Source of the DNA: Takakia lepidozioides | Taxonomy: Eukaryota; Streptophyta; Takakiopsida; Takakiales; Takakiaceae | Assembly (NCBI GenBank): GCA_030704615.1 | Contig: CM060734.1 | Span: 47,136,042 to 47,200,041, forward strand | DNA: 64,000 nucleotides | Reading direction: 5' to 3' | In this document: positions 45,100 to 55,821 of the stretch, in pieces | Position numbering within the stretch: the stretch's first letter is position 1 | How the letters are laid out: every line of letters begins with the position of its first letter | Notes under the pieces: generated by a model | What the model was told of the DNA's origin: nothing | Databases searched by the model: none | The model's input: only the letters and a program-made list of their open reading frames with translations | Translations under genes and position numbers: made by a program

Positions 45100-45240
45100 G
45101 GGATAACTTATGTGAATAATGAGAGGACGATATACTTACTGCTCCTCCTTTGGGTGTGAGAGCACTGTCATCAGAAGGATTTGTAGCTAGCCGTGGTGCA
45201 ATGTACAATTGTTGCGCGAAGGGTTGGGATTCTCATTTCC
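45100..45240 (-). other. Exon-like block shared with 51,540-51,700
   Basis: On the minus strand DDSALTPKGGAV precedes a GTAAGT donor; at 51.6 kb the related GDDNAVTAKGVAVD precedes GTACGT. The nucleotide similarity extends over about 120 bp. Both lie downstream of a PPR-DYW end. The gene is not recognised. Confidence 0.45.
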
Positions 45241-45297
45241 TCTTTGTGTTGTTGTGGATCTACTGGTATTTCTCTTTATCTCTCTCTCTGGTACAAG

Positions 45298-45673
45298 CCT
45301 CATTGCCGCAGATGAGAGACGTCACGAGAATGCATACACCAAGATTGTGGAGAAGCTTTTTGAGTTGGACCCTGACGGGGCCATGCTGGCGTTTGCTGAT
45401 ATGATGAGGGAGAACATTGTTATGGCAGATGATGGACAGAATGAGCACCTTTTTGACAATTTTTCTCTGGTGGCCCAGAGGACGGGGGTGTATACTGCTC
45501 GGGACTACGCTGACATCATGGAGCACCTGGTAAATAGGTGGAATGTCGCAAGTATCCAAGGGCTCTCCAGCGGGGGTCAGAGAGCACAAGATTATGTTTG
45601 CTCGTTGCCACCTCACATCCGGAAGCTTGAGGAGCGGGCACAGTCTAAGGTGAAGACGGGTCCGAAAACTTGA
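45298..45673 (+). pseudogene. Stearoyl-ACP desaturase, last exon with early stop
   Basis: After an acceptor AG at 45,296-45,297 the frame reads [55 protein letters not shown] and [20 protein letters not shown]. This is the C-terminal exon of soluble plastid acyl-ACP desaturases, which introduce the delta-9 double bond in stearoyl-ACP. DERRHE supplies a Glu and a His ligand of the di-iron centre, both present. A TGA at 45,671 comes before the family C-terminus; the following in-frame FSWIFNREAR shows the ancestral end was longer by over ten residues. No upstream exons with the other ligands (EENRH, DP-E) were found; the region before it is PPR. Probably a gene fragment. Confidence 0.82.
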
Positions 45674-46621
45674 AGTTTTAGCTGGATTTTCAACAGGGAA
45701 GCACGGCTCTTTTGTGAGTCAAAGGCAATGCTTAATCCCCATGCAATTGTGTTCTGTTGGTGCTCACTGAATTGTGTCATAGTGTACATTGGGCTCATCT
45801 AGTTTGACAGGAGCTGTAAAATACATTAGGTTAGTTTACTTTTCCTGGTCCTGGTATTCAACATTTAAGCTTTACCTGACCACAGACAAGACCACACAGT
45901 TGGTTGGTGGCTTGATCTTCATGGGTTTGTCCACCCTTTCTTATAGATCTACCTAGCGTGAATGTGTGCTTTGTGTATTAGGGACTTTGTGGCAGGCACA
46001 GAAGGGAGTTTTTGCGCTCTCTAGCTTTTCAGGCAAACAACAAGAGTTTTTGAAGGTGGAATCTACCTCGCTCCGATATGTCTAGGATATTTGCGTTTCA
46101 AGACTCGGGAATTGTACAAAAAAGTTCCGGTAGCAGGTAGTGCTGCCTATGTAAGGGGGATTGAGCTTGGCAGGCAACAGGTAAGAAAACTGTAAGCTAG
46201 GGTCAAAATGGATCAATGTACTGCCATTTTTACCCTCCAGATATCGAGTTGCTTCCATATTCTCCACCCTCCTGACTGTTGTTGAGTCACAAGGTCAAAG
46301 TACACTCACAAAACAATTTCTCCTTCGCTTCAGTGCACTATGTTTGTTTGTGCTCTGTTCATTTGTTTGGATTCTTGTCCTAAAGATGTCATACATTTTT
46401 TTCCTTTTCTTTATCTCCTCCCTATGGCTGCTAGACCTAGCAAATCGACATTTTTGTGCAACATGTGAATGGCTCAAGTCTGGGCTTTTGAGGAAATCCT
46501 GGAGCCAGGAAGTCCTGACTCTTGGTGGCACCGACCAAAAAATGTTGATTTCTACATGTAAACATTTAACACCACGGATGACCCCGTCTTTTTTGTGCAA
46601 ATTGAACGTAGTTCTCAGAAT

Positions 46622-46658
46622 TCGTCGCTAGTAGTGCGGAGCAACGCGAAGCCCTAGT
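46622..46658. repeat. Dispersed 36-bp repeat, copy 1
   Basis: tcgtcgctagtagtgcggag... ending gaagccctagt, shared exactly with about 52,353-52,389. The ctagt end is compatible with a Helitron 3' terminus (CTRR then T), but no clear hairpin or 5' end was identified. Confidence 0.6.
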
Positions 46659-46775
46659 TCTAGCGACGACCAAAGGTCGAGAGCTAGTTTAGCGTAGCGC
46701 AGGAATAGGGTGCCATAGTGCCACATCATCGTTGCCACGCTTCGTACGTCATCAATTTTTTTCTATCTGCCCAGA

Positions 46776-49566
46776 TTGCCCGAAAATAACCGGGAGACTG
46801 ACGCTTTCCCTCCCTGCTTCTGTTTGCTGTTCAAAGGAGAGAGAGAGAGAGCGGAATGGCTACATAGGTTGATAAGGCCTGGCATTTCTGGCCCCTGTAT
46901 TGTTAGAACAGGTTTAGATAGGTTTGGCTTGCCGAGGCTATCTATATATAGCCATGAAGTGTCAAGAAGGGTTAGAAAGAGCTCGAAAGTGCGGAGGGCA
47001 TTTCTTCAAAACGGCGCATCCAGGAGAGCGTTTTCCAGTGAGAATCCCAGGGAAAAAGGTAAGCATATTTCAGAGGTAATTAAGTCGTCACAATTATCTC
47101 ATTCTTGAAAGAACCCTTTGTGTGCCAAGACCAAGAGGGATTGATTTATAATTGTCGGAGGGTGAGCTTAGAACACTTAGTTTAGCAAGCGGGGTTGCTT
47201 CAGGATTATTGTTGGCTGGTGCTGGAGTCCAAGTGCTGAGCTCTAATTTGGGAATCGTCCACATCAGATTGGTGTGTCAATTTTCACAAGCGCTGCACTA
47301 TTCTGCTTTAAACCACAAGGCACATTCTTTTTTAATTTCATCCAGCTTGTTGATGATCAACTCTCCCCTTGACCAGAACTTCAGCCTCTACGACTTCATG
47401 CGGTGGAACCCTAAGTGAGGGTAAAAAGTAACGGAATGCTGTGACGGTTGTATTTTGTGGACCTGCTGGTTGTATCTACATCAGCAGGTGGCATTTTAGG
47501 TCTTTTTCATAGCCTTAGTAAGTAGATTGTAGGCAAACACCTCTTCAAGAGGATATTTGGGTCGGCAATGAGGCTTAGCTTTTGCTCTACTATGTCACAA
47601 CTACATTGAGGTGGTGACTATTTGTTGTCATTAATAAACAGTAGCTGTATTAGGTGGGGAGTGTGTCAACAACTAATGCACAAGCTCATCGCATGTCATG
47701 TTCCCAGTTTCAAGCCTGCATGTCAGCAGAATTTGGTCCTCTTGCTGTAATCCATAAGGCCAGGTTCACAATCACACCTCTGCCAGCTAATCCCTGTTGG
47801 AGTGGTAGTAGGGTTGAGTCTTGTACATTTGTCAAGTGGGGCTGAGTCTAGCAATGCTTCTATGTGTGCAGGGTATGAGAACTTCTATCCAAAGAACAAG
47901 AAAGATCTTCCCAAGCGCCGCAATGAGCAGAAATCAGAGTCAAAGAATGGTAAGGGATGTGTAGCTTTCAAGCCTGCTGTGATGCCTCAGATTTTGGATC
48001 TTCTGACAATATATTGAAACATGTTAAACCCTTGGTTTTAGTGTCAAAGAAATTACTTCATAACTGCCTACTTTGCAACATGGTTTGCAACTCGAACCAG
48101 CACTGGGCAACAGCCTACACGCATCATATCCTTACATATACTAGAGGATCTGAAGCAAATGAGGATAAGCTAACCCATTCACGCCAAGATCCTTCACTCA
48201 AATGTAATGAAACAATCCAACTACTTCATCCAGTTCCTCATCCTTACTCTTTTTTGCCAGTTATAATAGTGCAACTCACAGGACAGCTGAAATAACCAAT
48301 CTTTAATGGGTAGCAATGCAGGAATTCTTACACACAGAATTTGGCAGTTGCAGTCACTGATTGCAATGGGTGCTGCCACAGTTGCCATTCTAACCACTCT
48401 TTCCATTGGCCGTAGTGACACCCAATAGGTATCCATCTTTGTCTTTATAAGTGTTATGGCATTCCATCAAGAACTCTTGGTTCACCAAATAGTGACCTAC
48501 AATCTAGTTCTAAGAGTTACATGTAGAAACTACATCTTGTTGGTCGATATGAATATGTGCTTAAGCTTCTATGTGCAGAGAGTAAAAATGAACCCTTTCC
48601 AGGACATTGAGCCAAGAATGTCTCCTGCTCACTCGCATCTCCCTCTGTAAGTCAGCCCACTCTTAATTCCCACATTCCGTGTCATCTTTTTCCAAGCAGA
48701 TCAGCTTCCAGGATTTTAAGAACAAGCTGCTGAAGCCAGGCCTGGTTGACCGGATTGAAGTCACAAATAAAAGTCTTACAAAGGTGTATGTGCTGCCTGG
48801 GCCTTCCCAGTCTTCTTGGCAAGGGGCATGGGGGGCGGTGGGTCTGATGAAATGCAGACTGACACCCAGCCACAGGGTAGCCATGGGGGCAGCCAGTACA
48901 AGTATTCCTTCAACATTGGGAGTATTGAGTCCTCTGAGCGTAAGCTGGAGGATGCACAGGATGTGCTAGGGGTCAACCCTCATAACTATGTCCCAGTTAC
49001 ATGTGTCAGAAATGAGCTGGCAACAGGAACTCCTTCGATTGGCCCCCACGATCCTGTTGATTGCAGGATATATCTACTTTACACGACGGATGCAAGAAGG
49101 ATTTGGAATTGGTGGAGGATTTGGAGGGGGTGGACGTGGGATTTTCAATGTGGGCAAGGCTCAAGTGACTAAGCTGAGCAAAAAGGCCAAAGATAAGGTT
49201 GGTTATGACAACTAGAAAGTTTGGGCAAGACGGGGGTATCTGCCAAGCTTGTTCATCCTAGAACATTGAAGTAATATGATATGAAGCAAATTGAGACAAG
49301 TAGCTGGATAGCTTTTTATGGGGTTATAACTGACACCTTGGAGGGAGGATGAAGAGACGGATCAGATGTCATGAGGCATATGGGGGATAAGACGTACTGC
49401 TCATTGTGTTTGTATGTCAATAGGGAGGAGAACAGACTTGGGTGGAGGGAAGTATTTCTAGTGAGAACGGACTTCTTAAAAGAGGTTAAATCTCGTTGGT
49501 CGGACATTGCAGGTGATGTTCAAAGACATAGCAGGTTGTGACGAGGCCAAACAGGAACTAGTGTGA
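46776..49566 (+). pseudogene. FTSH3/10-like mitochondrial m-AAA protease, N-terminal exons only
   Basis: Exons: 46,776(?)-47,058, 47,872-47,949, 48,322-48,428, 48,700-49,197 and 49,513-49,566. They give an Arg/Ser-rich mitochondrial presequence (RRAFLQNGASRRAFSSENP), GYENFYPKNKKDLPKR, a membrane segment (LIAMGAATVAILTTLSI), ISFQDFKNKLLKPGLVDRIE with QYKYSFNIGSIESSERKLED (FtsH extracellular domain), the second membrane segment LLRLAPTILLIAGYIYF, GRGIFNVGKA, and FKDIAGCDEAKQEL, the entry to the AAA domain. Defects: CAG to TAG in the last codon of exon three (48,426-48,428), two compensating frame changes in exon four (near 48,800 and 49,005), and a stop right after KQELV with the whole ATPase and protease missing. 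Intact relatives form an inner-membrane protease complex facing the matrix. Confidence 0.85.
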
Positions 49567-49714
49567 TAAGTTGAGTTGGGTGTTTCCTATTGATAGTTTG
49601 GAGTGACTTTGACATGATACTGCCAATGTGACAAAAGGAAAGTATCCAGAAACAGGTAACAGAGACGATGAGAAGCCGTGGAATGAATACTTTTCTGACC
49701 CCAATGCTTGTGGT

Positions 49715-50737
49715 GTGCTTGTGCAAGCCTGGCAGCCCTAGATAAGGGCAAAGAGGTCCATGGTGACATCATCAAAGCCGGAATTGTACCTGGTGGACAT
49801 GTATGCCAAATGTGGCAGCATTGAGGATGCAAAGGGAATATTTGACAATATGGCTGAACGAGGTATGGTGTCGTGGAGGGCGATGATCGCACGATATGCC
49901 CAGCATGGTTGTCATAGGGAGGTCCTGCAACTATTCGAAAGAATGCAAAAGGAAAGCTTCAAGCCAGACAGTAGCGCCTTTCTATGTGTTCCTATGCTGG
50001 CCTACTGGATGAAGGAAGAGACTACTGCAGTTCCCTGAGTCCAGATCACGGTGTGACTCCGACGGTAAAGCACTTTGGCTGCATGATGGACCTTCTTGGA
50101 CGTGCGGGCGATTGGATGAAGCAGAGGACCTCATGAATAAAATGTGAATGGAACCAGATGCTGTGGTGTGAATGGCCTTGCTTGGTGCCTGCAGAATCCA
50201 TAGCAATGTGGAGATGGCTGAACGTGCGGCAACATCTAATCTCAAGTGGGGTGACCAAGATGCTGCGACTTATGTGTTGCTATCAAACATCTATGCTGCA
50301 GCTGGCAGGTGGAACGATAGTGCAAAGTTGAGAGAGATGATGAAGGTCAGAGGGGTTAAAAAGGAGCGAGGTCGCTGCTGCATTGAGGTTGCAGAGAACA
50401 GGGTGCACACCTTTGTTGTAGATGACAAATTGCATCCCAAAATTAAGGAAATGCTAAGCTGAGAAGATTGTCTGGGGCAGATGAAGGAGGCAGGGTATGT
50501 GCCTGACACACGCTTTGTATTACGTGATGTTGGGGAGGAGCAAAAAGAAGTTTCTCTTTGCTACCACAGTGAGAAGCTGGCCATTGGTTTTGGGCTGATA
50601 AGCACAGCCCCTAGGACGCCTCTCCGACCTCCACCAAGTTTATCTCAAAGATTGTTGGCCGAGCAATTATTGTACGGGACGCTAACCTCTTTCACCACTT
50701 TGAAGATGGGGTTTGTTCTTGTGGGGATTACTGGTGA
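49715..50737 (+). pseudogene. PPR-DYW pseudogene C-terminal part
   Basis: Reads [153 protein letters not shown] and finally [15 protein letters not shown] with TGA at 50,735-50,737. The HSE catalytic signature of the DYW cytidine deaminase is present, but a deletion near 50,620 removes the CxDCH zinc-binding segment and shifts the frame. In-frame stops occur at about 50,146 and 50,170, and another at 50,461. It directly follows the FTSH fragment. Confidence 0.9.
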
Positions 50738-52352
50738 AACGTTGTTTTGTTTGTTGGAATGGTGCGGATGCCTTGCTTCATTCTTTGATTTGTGTAGCTA
50801 CTCAGTTCATCCACCATTTCCCGAGAATATTGACCATGATGTACATTTCCGTGCCATATCCACAGGAAACAGTAGCGGGGTCTACAGGTGTCTCTGGTGA
50901 TAGTGGAAGGAAATCAGAATGCCTGTCATATTTCTGGTGTGGGTGGTGGATCTTCTCCAGAGCTTGAAGATGAAAGTGAATATGATACGCACTTATCTTT
51001 TATTTGGACATGTTTGTATGTTTCTCGTGGTGCTGCTTCAGATTGAGCGGTTGACTTGAAAGCCAGCCTTAACCTACCAAGATCCATCCCATGATGGCCC
51101 ATTGAAAGTTCACATAATGATTTCGATGGTATTTGGGTATTGTGTTATTGATTGATGGGTCATGAATTGGATTTGCAGGATTCACTCACATTATAACATC
51201 AGTTTATGCATGTTGAAATTCAAGGTTGGGGGACAGAGTACACCTACTCCACCCACTTCAGAACACAGTTGCCTACATTTTGAGTCATGTGAGTATGTGT
51301 GAAGACAGGTGCCGATTGCTGGCATGACTCCTAGTGTTCTCAAGAGCTACTTGAGCTGCCCATCTCAAACAAGCCGAAAGCTCTCTTAAATATCCACTTA
51401 AAGAAAAGTGAACCTCCTTTTCCTCAATCTTTTGCTTCCAATAACTTGCCAATATGTCAAATTTGGACCCGAAAACTTATGGGCGAAGCTTTTGTTCCAT
51501 CATTCAGATTCAGTAATGTTTGATGAAATCACACCAAAATAAGGGATATGTAAGAGAGAAAGAGACGTACGGTCGACTGCTACTCCTTTGGCTGTGACTG
51601 CGTTGTCGTCACCGGAACTACTTTGCCTTGTAGTGAGCTCTGGTGTGATTCTGTCACCTCTTTGGCTAAGGGCGGGATTCTCCTTCCCCATGGTTCTGCA
51701 TGCTACTTTTCCCCAAAACCACTGACTTATGCTTTCTAGTTTGAGATCCATGTCATTACTGCTCAGTCCCTCTGTGACCAAGTCACTGCTGGTTGTGGAT
51801 GGTGAGTGCCAAGTTATTTGGGGCTTCAGACCTAGTGTGTTTGTTAGTCCCCTGGGGTAAATTTGAGAGTCAATGTTCACAGAGATTTATTAGTAGGGCA
51901 GCATCTCCTCTGGGAGAGAGCAATGCAAACAAACATTGTAAGTTTTACCAAATGGTCAAGTCACCACTAGTCTTGTGGCAGCAAGCGAAGAAGGCTTGTC
52001 GCTTTCTCAAGAAGTGAAATTCCTTTCCAGGAACAAATAAGATACCCTACTAAGTTGTATCCATCATAATTTTTGCAGTGAGGAAATTTAGAAGATGACA
52101 AGTTGATCTTACTCTAGTGTGGAATGAATTTGGAAAAATTGCATGTCTAGTAGGGTTCAAGCAGCAACAAGCCTGTTGTTGTTTACCAGATGGCAAGTCC
52201 TTTCCTCCCTCCCTTTCTCTTGGTATCGTCTTGGGATCAATGTGACTGTAGCAAACATGGTCATGTCTACTTCGTCATGTCTACCTCTTGATGCGTAGTC
52301 TCTCTCATAAAACTTAAATATAGCCCATTTATCCGGACGTTGTTATGAGAAG
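50738..52352. other. Mostly unassigned; minus-strand exon-like block at 51,540-51,700
   Basis: 51,500-51,880 is open on the minus strand (ENPALSQRGDRITPELTTRQ, GDDNAVTAKGVAVD) and is followed by a GTACGT donor; it is related to 45,100-45,240. The gene is unknown. The rest shows nothing recognisable. Confidence 0.4.
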
Positions 52353-52389
52353 TCGTCGCTAGTAGTGCGGAGCAACGCGAAGCCCTAGT
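52353..52389. repeat. Dispersed 36-bp repeat, copy 2
   Basis: Same sequence as 46,622-46,658. Here the ctag end merges into the palindrome ctagtatatatatactag and the SINE target site. Confidence 0.6.
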
Positions 52390-52405
52390 ATATATATACT
52401 AGGAC

Positions 52406-52575
52406 AACCAAGTTGTAGCCCAGTGCTAAGGGGCACATACCACCTCGAAAGTGGTTGTGGGTTCAATCCACCCTTGGTGTCACAAAGGGACACCTTCGGA
52501 AGGCAGTAACCCTTCGGGGTGAAGAGACACCATAATTAGACACCATAATTTACGCTTCCTTCAGGAGGTGTCAAA

Positions 52576-52607
<32 letters not shown>
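52406..52607 (+). mobile_element. tRNA-derived SINE
   Basis: Contains an A-box-like tagcccagtgctaagg (52,416-52,431) and a B box ggttcaatcc (52,460-52,469), spaced as in tRNA genes, then a unique tRNA-unrelated part (aagggacaccttcggaaggc) and an (att)n tail (52,575-52,606). It is flanked by an imperfect duplication of tatatatactagga (about 52,391-52,405 and 52,608-52,622). Transcription would be by RNA polymerase III, and mobilisation by a LINE in trans. Confidence 0.88.
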
Positions 52608-52615
<8 letters not shown>

Positions 52616-52616
<1 letters not shown>

Positions 52617-53131
52617 TAGGATAGCCTGTGCCATTGGCCCAAATGTCCAATGTCATCTAAGTCCAAGTGCAATTCCCTATGCATCCACGAACTTGCAGTT
52701 TGTTCCATGAAATCCCACTTTACTATTTTTCACGAAATTCCAACGACCAAAAGTACTTGAAATTCCATATCTCCCATACCGCAGGTCCAAAAATTATGAG
52801 ACCAAGTCGGTGCACCCCTCCTCATCAAGGGCTTTCCAACCATATCAAGCACCAGGGCTGGGCCCGTGGTTTAGGAGATCTCAACGCTACAAAACAAACA
52901 AACAAACTGCCTTGCTTCATATATATATTAAGGTAGTCTGTGTTGTTGGCCCAAGTGTCCAATATCATCTATGTCCAAGTGGAATCCCCTATGTATCCAA
53001 GTGCGTCTCCTATGTTGAGGCCCAAATGCAACCTCTAGGGTAGCCTGTGCCGTTGGCCCAAGTGTCCAGTGTCATATAAGTCCAAGTGCAATACCCTATG
53101 TATCTAAGTGCGTCTTGGCCTATGTCGAGGC
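52616..53131. repeat. Degenerate tandem repeat of about 100 bp units
   Basis: taggatagcctgtgccattggcc-type starts occur near 52,617, 52,929 and 53,037, each followed by caagtgtccaatgtcatcta and tccaagtgcaat. The first unit is separated from the others by about 200 bp. Non-coding. Confidence 0.75.
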
Positions 53132-54620
53132 TGTAGATGCATATAATGGTACATTTTTATTTTCTGATCGTTTTTTATCTTTAGCCATGCAGTTTCGACA
53201 TTGTACTGCCAAAACAGAGCAAACTGTTAGTTATTTGGGAATCGTTGGTACAACACTTAGGAATTAAGTCAGTGTCTGAGACGACCATAGGGAGGAACTC
53301 TGACGTCAAAATGACAGTAGGAAGCTGCATCGACAGCATGTCAGGTGGCCAATTCGATATCAGTAGCAGCAAGTTGGATATGTTTATCATACCAGTACGA
53401 CTGTTTGATGACAGGTTGCGATCTTTCTTTTCTCCTTTTTCTCTTATCCAGTAGGTCCGCACAGTAACAAGACTTGACAATGTTACAGTTAGTTTGTATA
53501 GCGATGAAATATCGCAAGACAGCAGAATGTTGCATCGGAACAACGGTGAGTCAAGACGACCTCAGGAGCGAGGCGTGGCTACCGACGGTGCAAATGATAG
53601 TTGGAGATGATTTCCAAGGATCTGTGAGCCAGTGGCAGAGTCAGAGATCCCAAGGAGCACCACCATTAGATTATTTTTCCAAGGAAGTACCGAACTTCTT
53701 ATACAACGGATCCAGGACGAACGGTGTTTGGAATATATTTTCAACTCCGATTGACCTGAGAACTTACAGGCTACTACGTAGTACCCAATCATAATTTATC
53801 ACCAAATTTGGTGATTTATGGTTAAGGTTAGCAATGGCACCGAATTACAAGGCCAACGTCACTTGCGGCGACCAATTAATTGGTTTCCTATTTGTTCATT
53901 GGAGGAAAAATCACAATTTCGCCTTGGAGGTTGTTCGGATGAGGAATGCCAACTAGCCATCCACGTTAGGGATGAAAAAACATTTATTCATTCCATTTAA
54001 TGATTTCCATCCAACATTTTAGTTTATTTCATTGTATGATTTTTAAACTATAACTCCATCTAGTCTATACTAGTTTAATCTTATTTTCCAATAGTTTTTT
54101 AGGCCCAAAAATGGTATAAAAGAGGAGCAAGAGTCCCTTGTTCCTCACCTAGTTTCATTTACTTGCTTGCCTCTTGCTTGTTGTTAGTCTAGCTTTGTTA
54201 GTATGGCTAGATGGAGCCTAGGTCCTAGATAGTAGAGCTTGAGCTTTCTAGTATATGAAAGCATTTTTAGAGCTAAGGGAGAGGACCTAGCTCATGTGAG
54301 GCCATTGAGCCATTTTAGCATTTATAAAGGAGGATTTGTGCAAGCCAAGTGCGGACTCTGGAGAGGGAGACTTGGAAACGAGTAGGAAGGCCGAGGGTGA
54401 ACCTAGTTGACGAGTAAAGAAGGGCCGCACAGAGTACCACATCATCGAGTCAGTAGAGCATCACAAACACCATTCGCATTTAAATGTTGATTCACACCTC
54501 ATTTTGCCATAGCTATATATGTGATTTTATTTGTACACCAAACCAAGAATGGTTGATTGATATTTGTTTGAAAAATTAGCCCTCTTAAAGATGAGAGGAA
54601 CCTTTGTGGATTCACAGGTG
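53132..54620 (+). mobile_element. Repeat family X, copy B
   Basis: Starts TGTAGATGCATATAATGG, matching the reverse complement of the 27,672 end of copy A, and shares the phe-arg-his-cys-thr-ala-lys start, the gag-like stretch (53,190-53,790) and a TATA region (tataaaag at about 54,115) followed by the same tgcctcttgcttg block. Similarity can be followed to about 54,600. The far end could not be fixed. Copies A and B differ strongly, so the family is old. A TATA box about 1 kb inside supports a long LTR. Confidence 0.6.
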
Positions 54621-55101
54621 AAAAAGGTCCATGATCAACAGGGGAAAGTCCCCATTATAAGGCCAGCTGCACAGGAAAAGTTAAGCCATTGATTTAAGTG
54701 TTGATATTGTCGTGCGCATACATATCGCTACACAACTACATCGATGTCCAAAACCACACAACACATGTGCACACCAAATACTAGTCTATCATTAGTCCGC
54801 CACTAGTGCAGCCACTAGTCCAACCACTAGGCTGCCACTAGTCCATCACAATCGCCCCCCTAGCTGGCGCTTAGGTCCCTCTAAGTCCAGGTAGCCACAA
54901 GATATGATAGTGGTCATAGCCTCACTAAGTCCTCCACCACTGTCCCTACTACACTCAAACTCGATACATCAAGGGGTCGGGTGCAAGAGTTGCCCCATCG
55001 TTAGTCGCCGTCTTGCAACCTGTGAACTTGAGCCTGGGATCTCGTGTATTGACTCCTATGAGCTCGGCCCCACATGTCTTATTAGCTGCCACTAGTCATA
55101 T
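54621..55101. other. Non-coding stretch with ccactagtc repeats
   Basis: At 54,780-54,850 ccactagtc and variants recur about six times. No gene seen. Confidence 0.45.
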
Positions 55102-55395
55102 CACTACAACAAATGGGGGGGGGGGGGGTTTGCGACGCCAGCCGCGGCCCCGCGCGGCGCTGAGCCTGCAACGTCGAGCCCGCGGCGTTTGTTTGCGACT
55201 CCCCGGCGTCGCAATCCCCTGCTGCGACACCATTACGACGCCCAGCCGTCATAAAGTGGCATGAAGGGGGAAAGAGGGCTCTCGCTTCGACGTTTTTCTT
55301 TATCTTGCGACGCCCCGGCGTCGGAAATCCGAATTTTATATTATTATTATTATTTTTGGGACGTTGCGACGCCTCGGCGTCGCAAAAGCGTCACT
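55102..55395 (+). mobile_element. CACTA (En/Spm)-type transposon end with subterminal repeats
   Basis: CACTACAACAAA at 55,102 is the terminal inverted repeat sequence of plant CACTA elements. It is followed by a 13-14 base G run and many copies of gcgacgcc and ggcgtcgc in both orientations up to 55,385, typical subterminal transposase-binding repeats. The opposite end (tttgttgtagtg) was not found in the window, so the extent of the element is unknown; it may be a truncated or non-autonomous copy. Confidence 0.75.
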
Positions 55396-55734
55396 AAGGG
55401 TACTTGTTTTTTGATACTTTCTTGTTGTCACATAGCAGTATCATGTCAAAGTCACTCCAAACTAGATTCACTCAACCAGCTAACTTGCAGAATTCAAACA
55501 TGGAAATTTTGGGCCGATTCTGATAAGAGGGAAAAACAGGGTGAAATATGCTGAAGAAGATGTCTTCATTAAGTCATTAGCACATAACTATGAAAGCTAT
55601 CAAAACATAACTGTTCTAAAGCCAAACATTTTAACACACGTTTATGGATAAAACTCATGAAAAGCACTTTGCAAAACTACAAAACTTACAAAACACCTCT
55701 CTAACCAACCCAGTTCCAAACAACAAGAACCATT

Positions 55735-55821
55735 CTAGATGATACACACTTTGTTTGCCATATCCAACGCATCATAATTAGTTGTCAGCCTTACATAAGC
55801 CTTCTCCAGTCCATCAGGCCT
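55735..55821 (-). pseudogene. 60S ribosomal protein L23a (uL23) C-terminal fragment
   Basis: Minus strand reads [20 protein letters not shown] followed by MANKVCII and TAG. This is the C-terminus of eukaryotic uL23, usually [28 protein letters not shown], which sits at the peptide exit tunnel of the ribosome. Substitutions at conserved positions (KK to EK, P to T, G to C) and no upstream coding sequence suggest an exon captured by, or left behind in, the CACTA-associated region. Confidence 0.75.

Noticed and set aside
47152-47418. 88-codon frame between FTSH exons
   Set aside because: Lies in the intron between the presequence exon and the YENFYP exon and has no similarity to the family.
48426-48428. 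TAG as a site repaired by RNA editing
   Set aside because: U-to-C editing in ferns and hornworts acts on organelle transcripts; this is a nuclear, multiply broken copy.
51500-51880. 126-codon minus frame as a complete gene
   Set aside because: Only the part next to the GTACGT donor is shared with 45.1 kb; the rest has no support, so it is listed only as an exon-like block.
55013-55554. Arg-rich frames across the GC-rich block
   Set aside because: They run through CACTA subterminal repeats and a G run; not coding.
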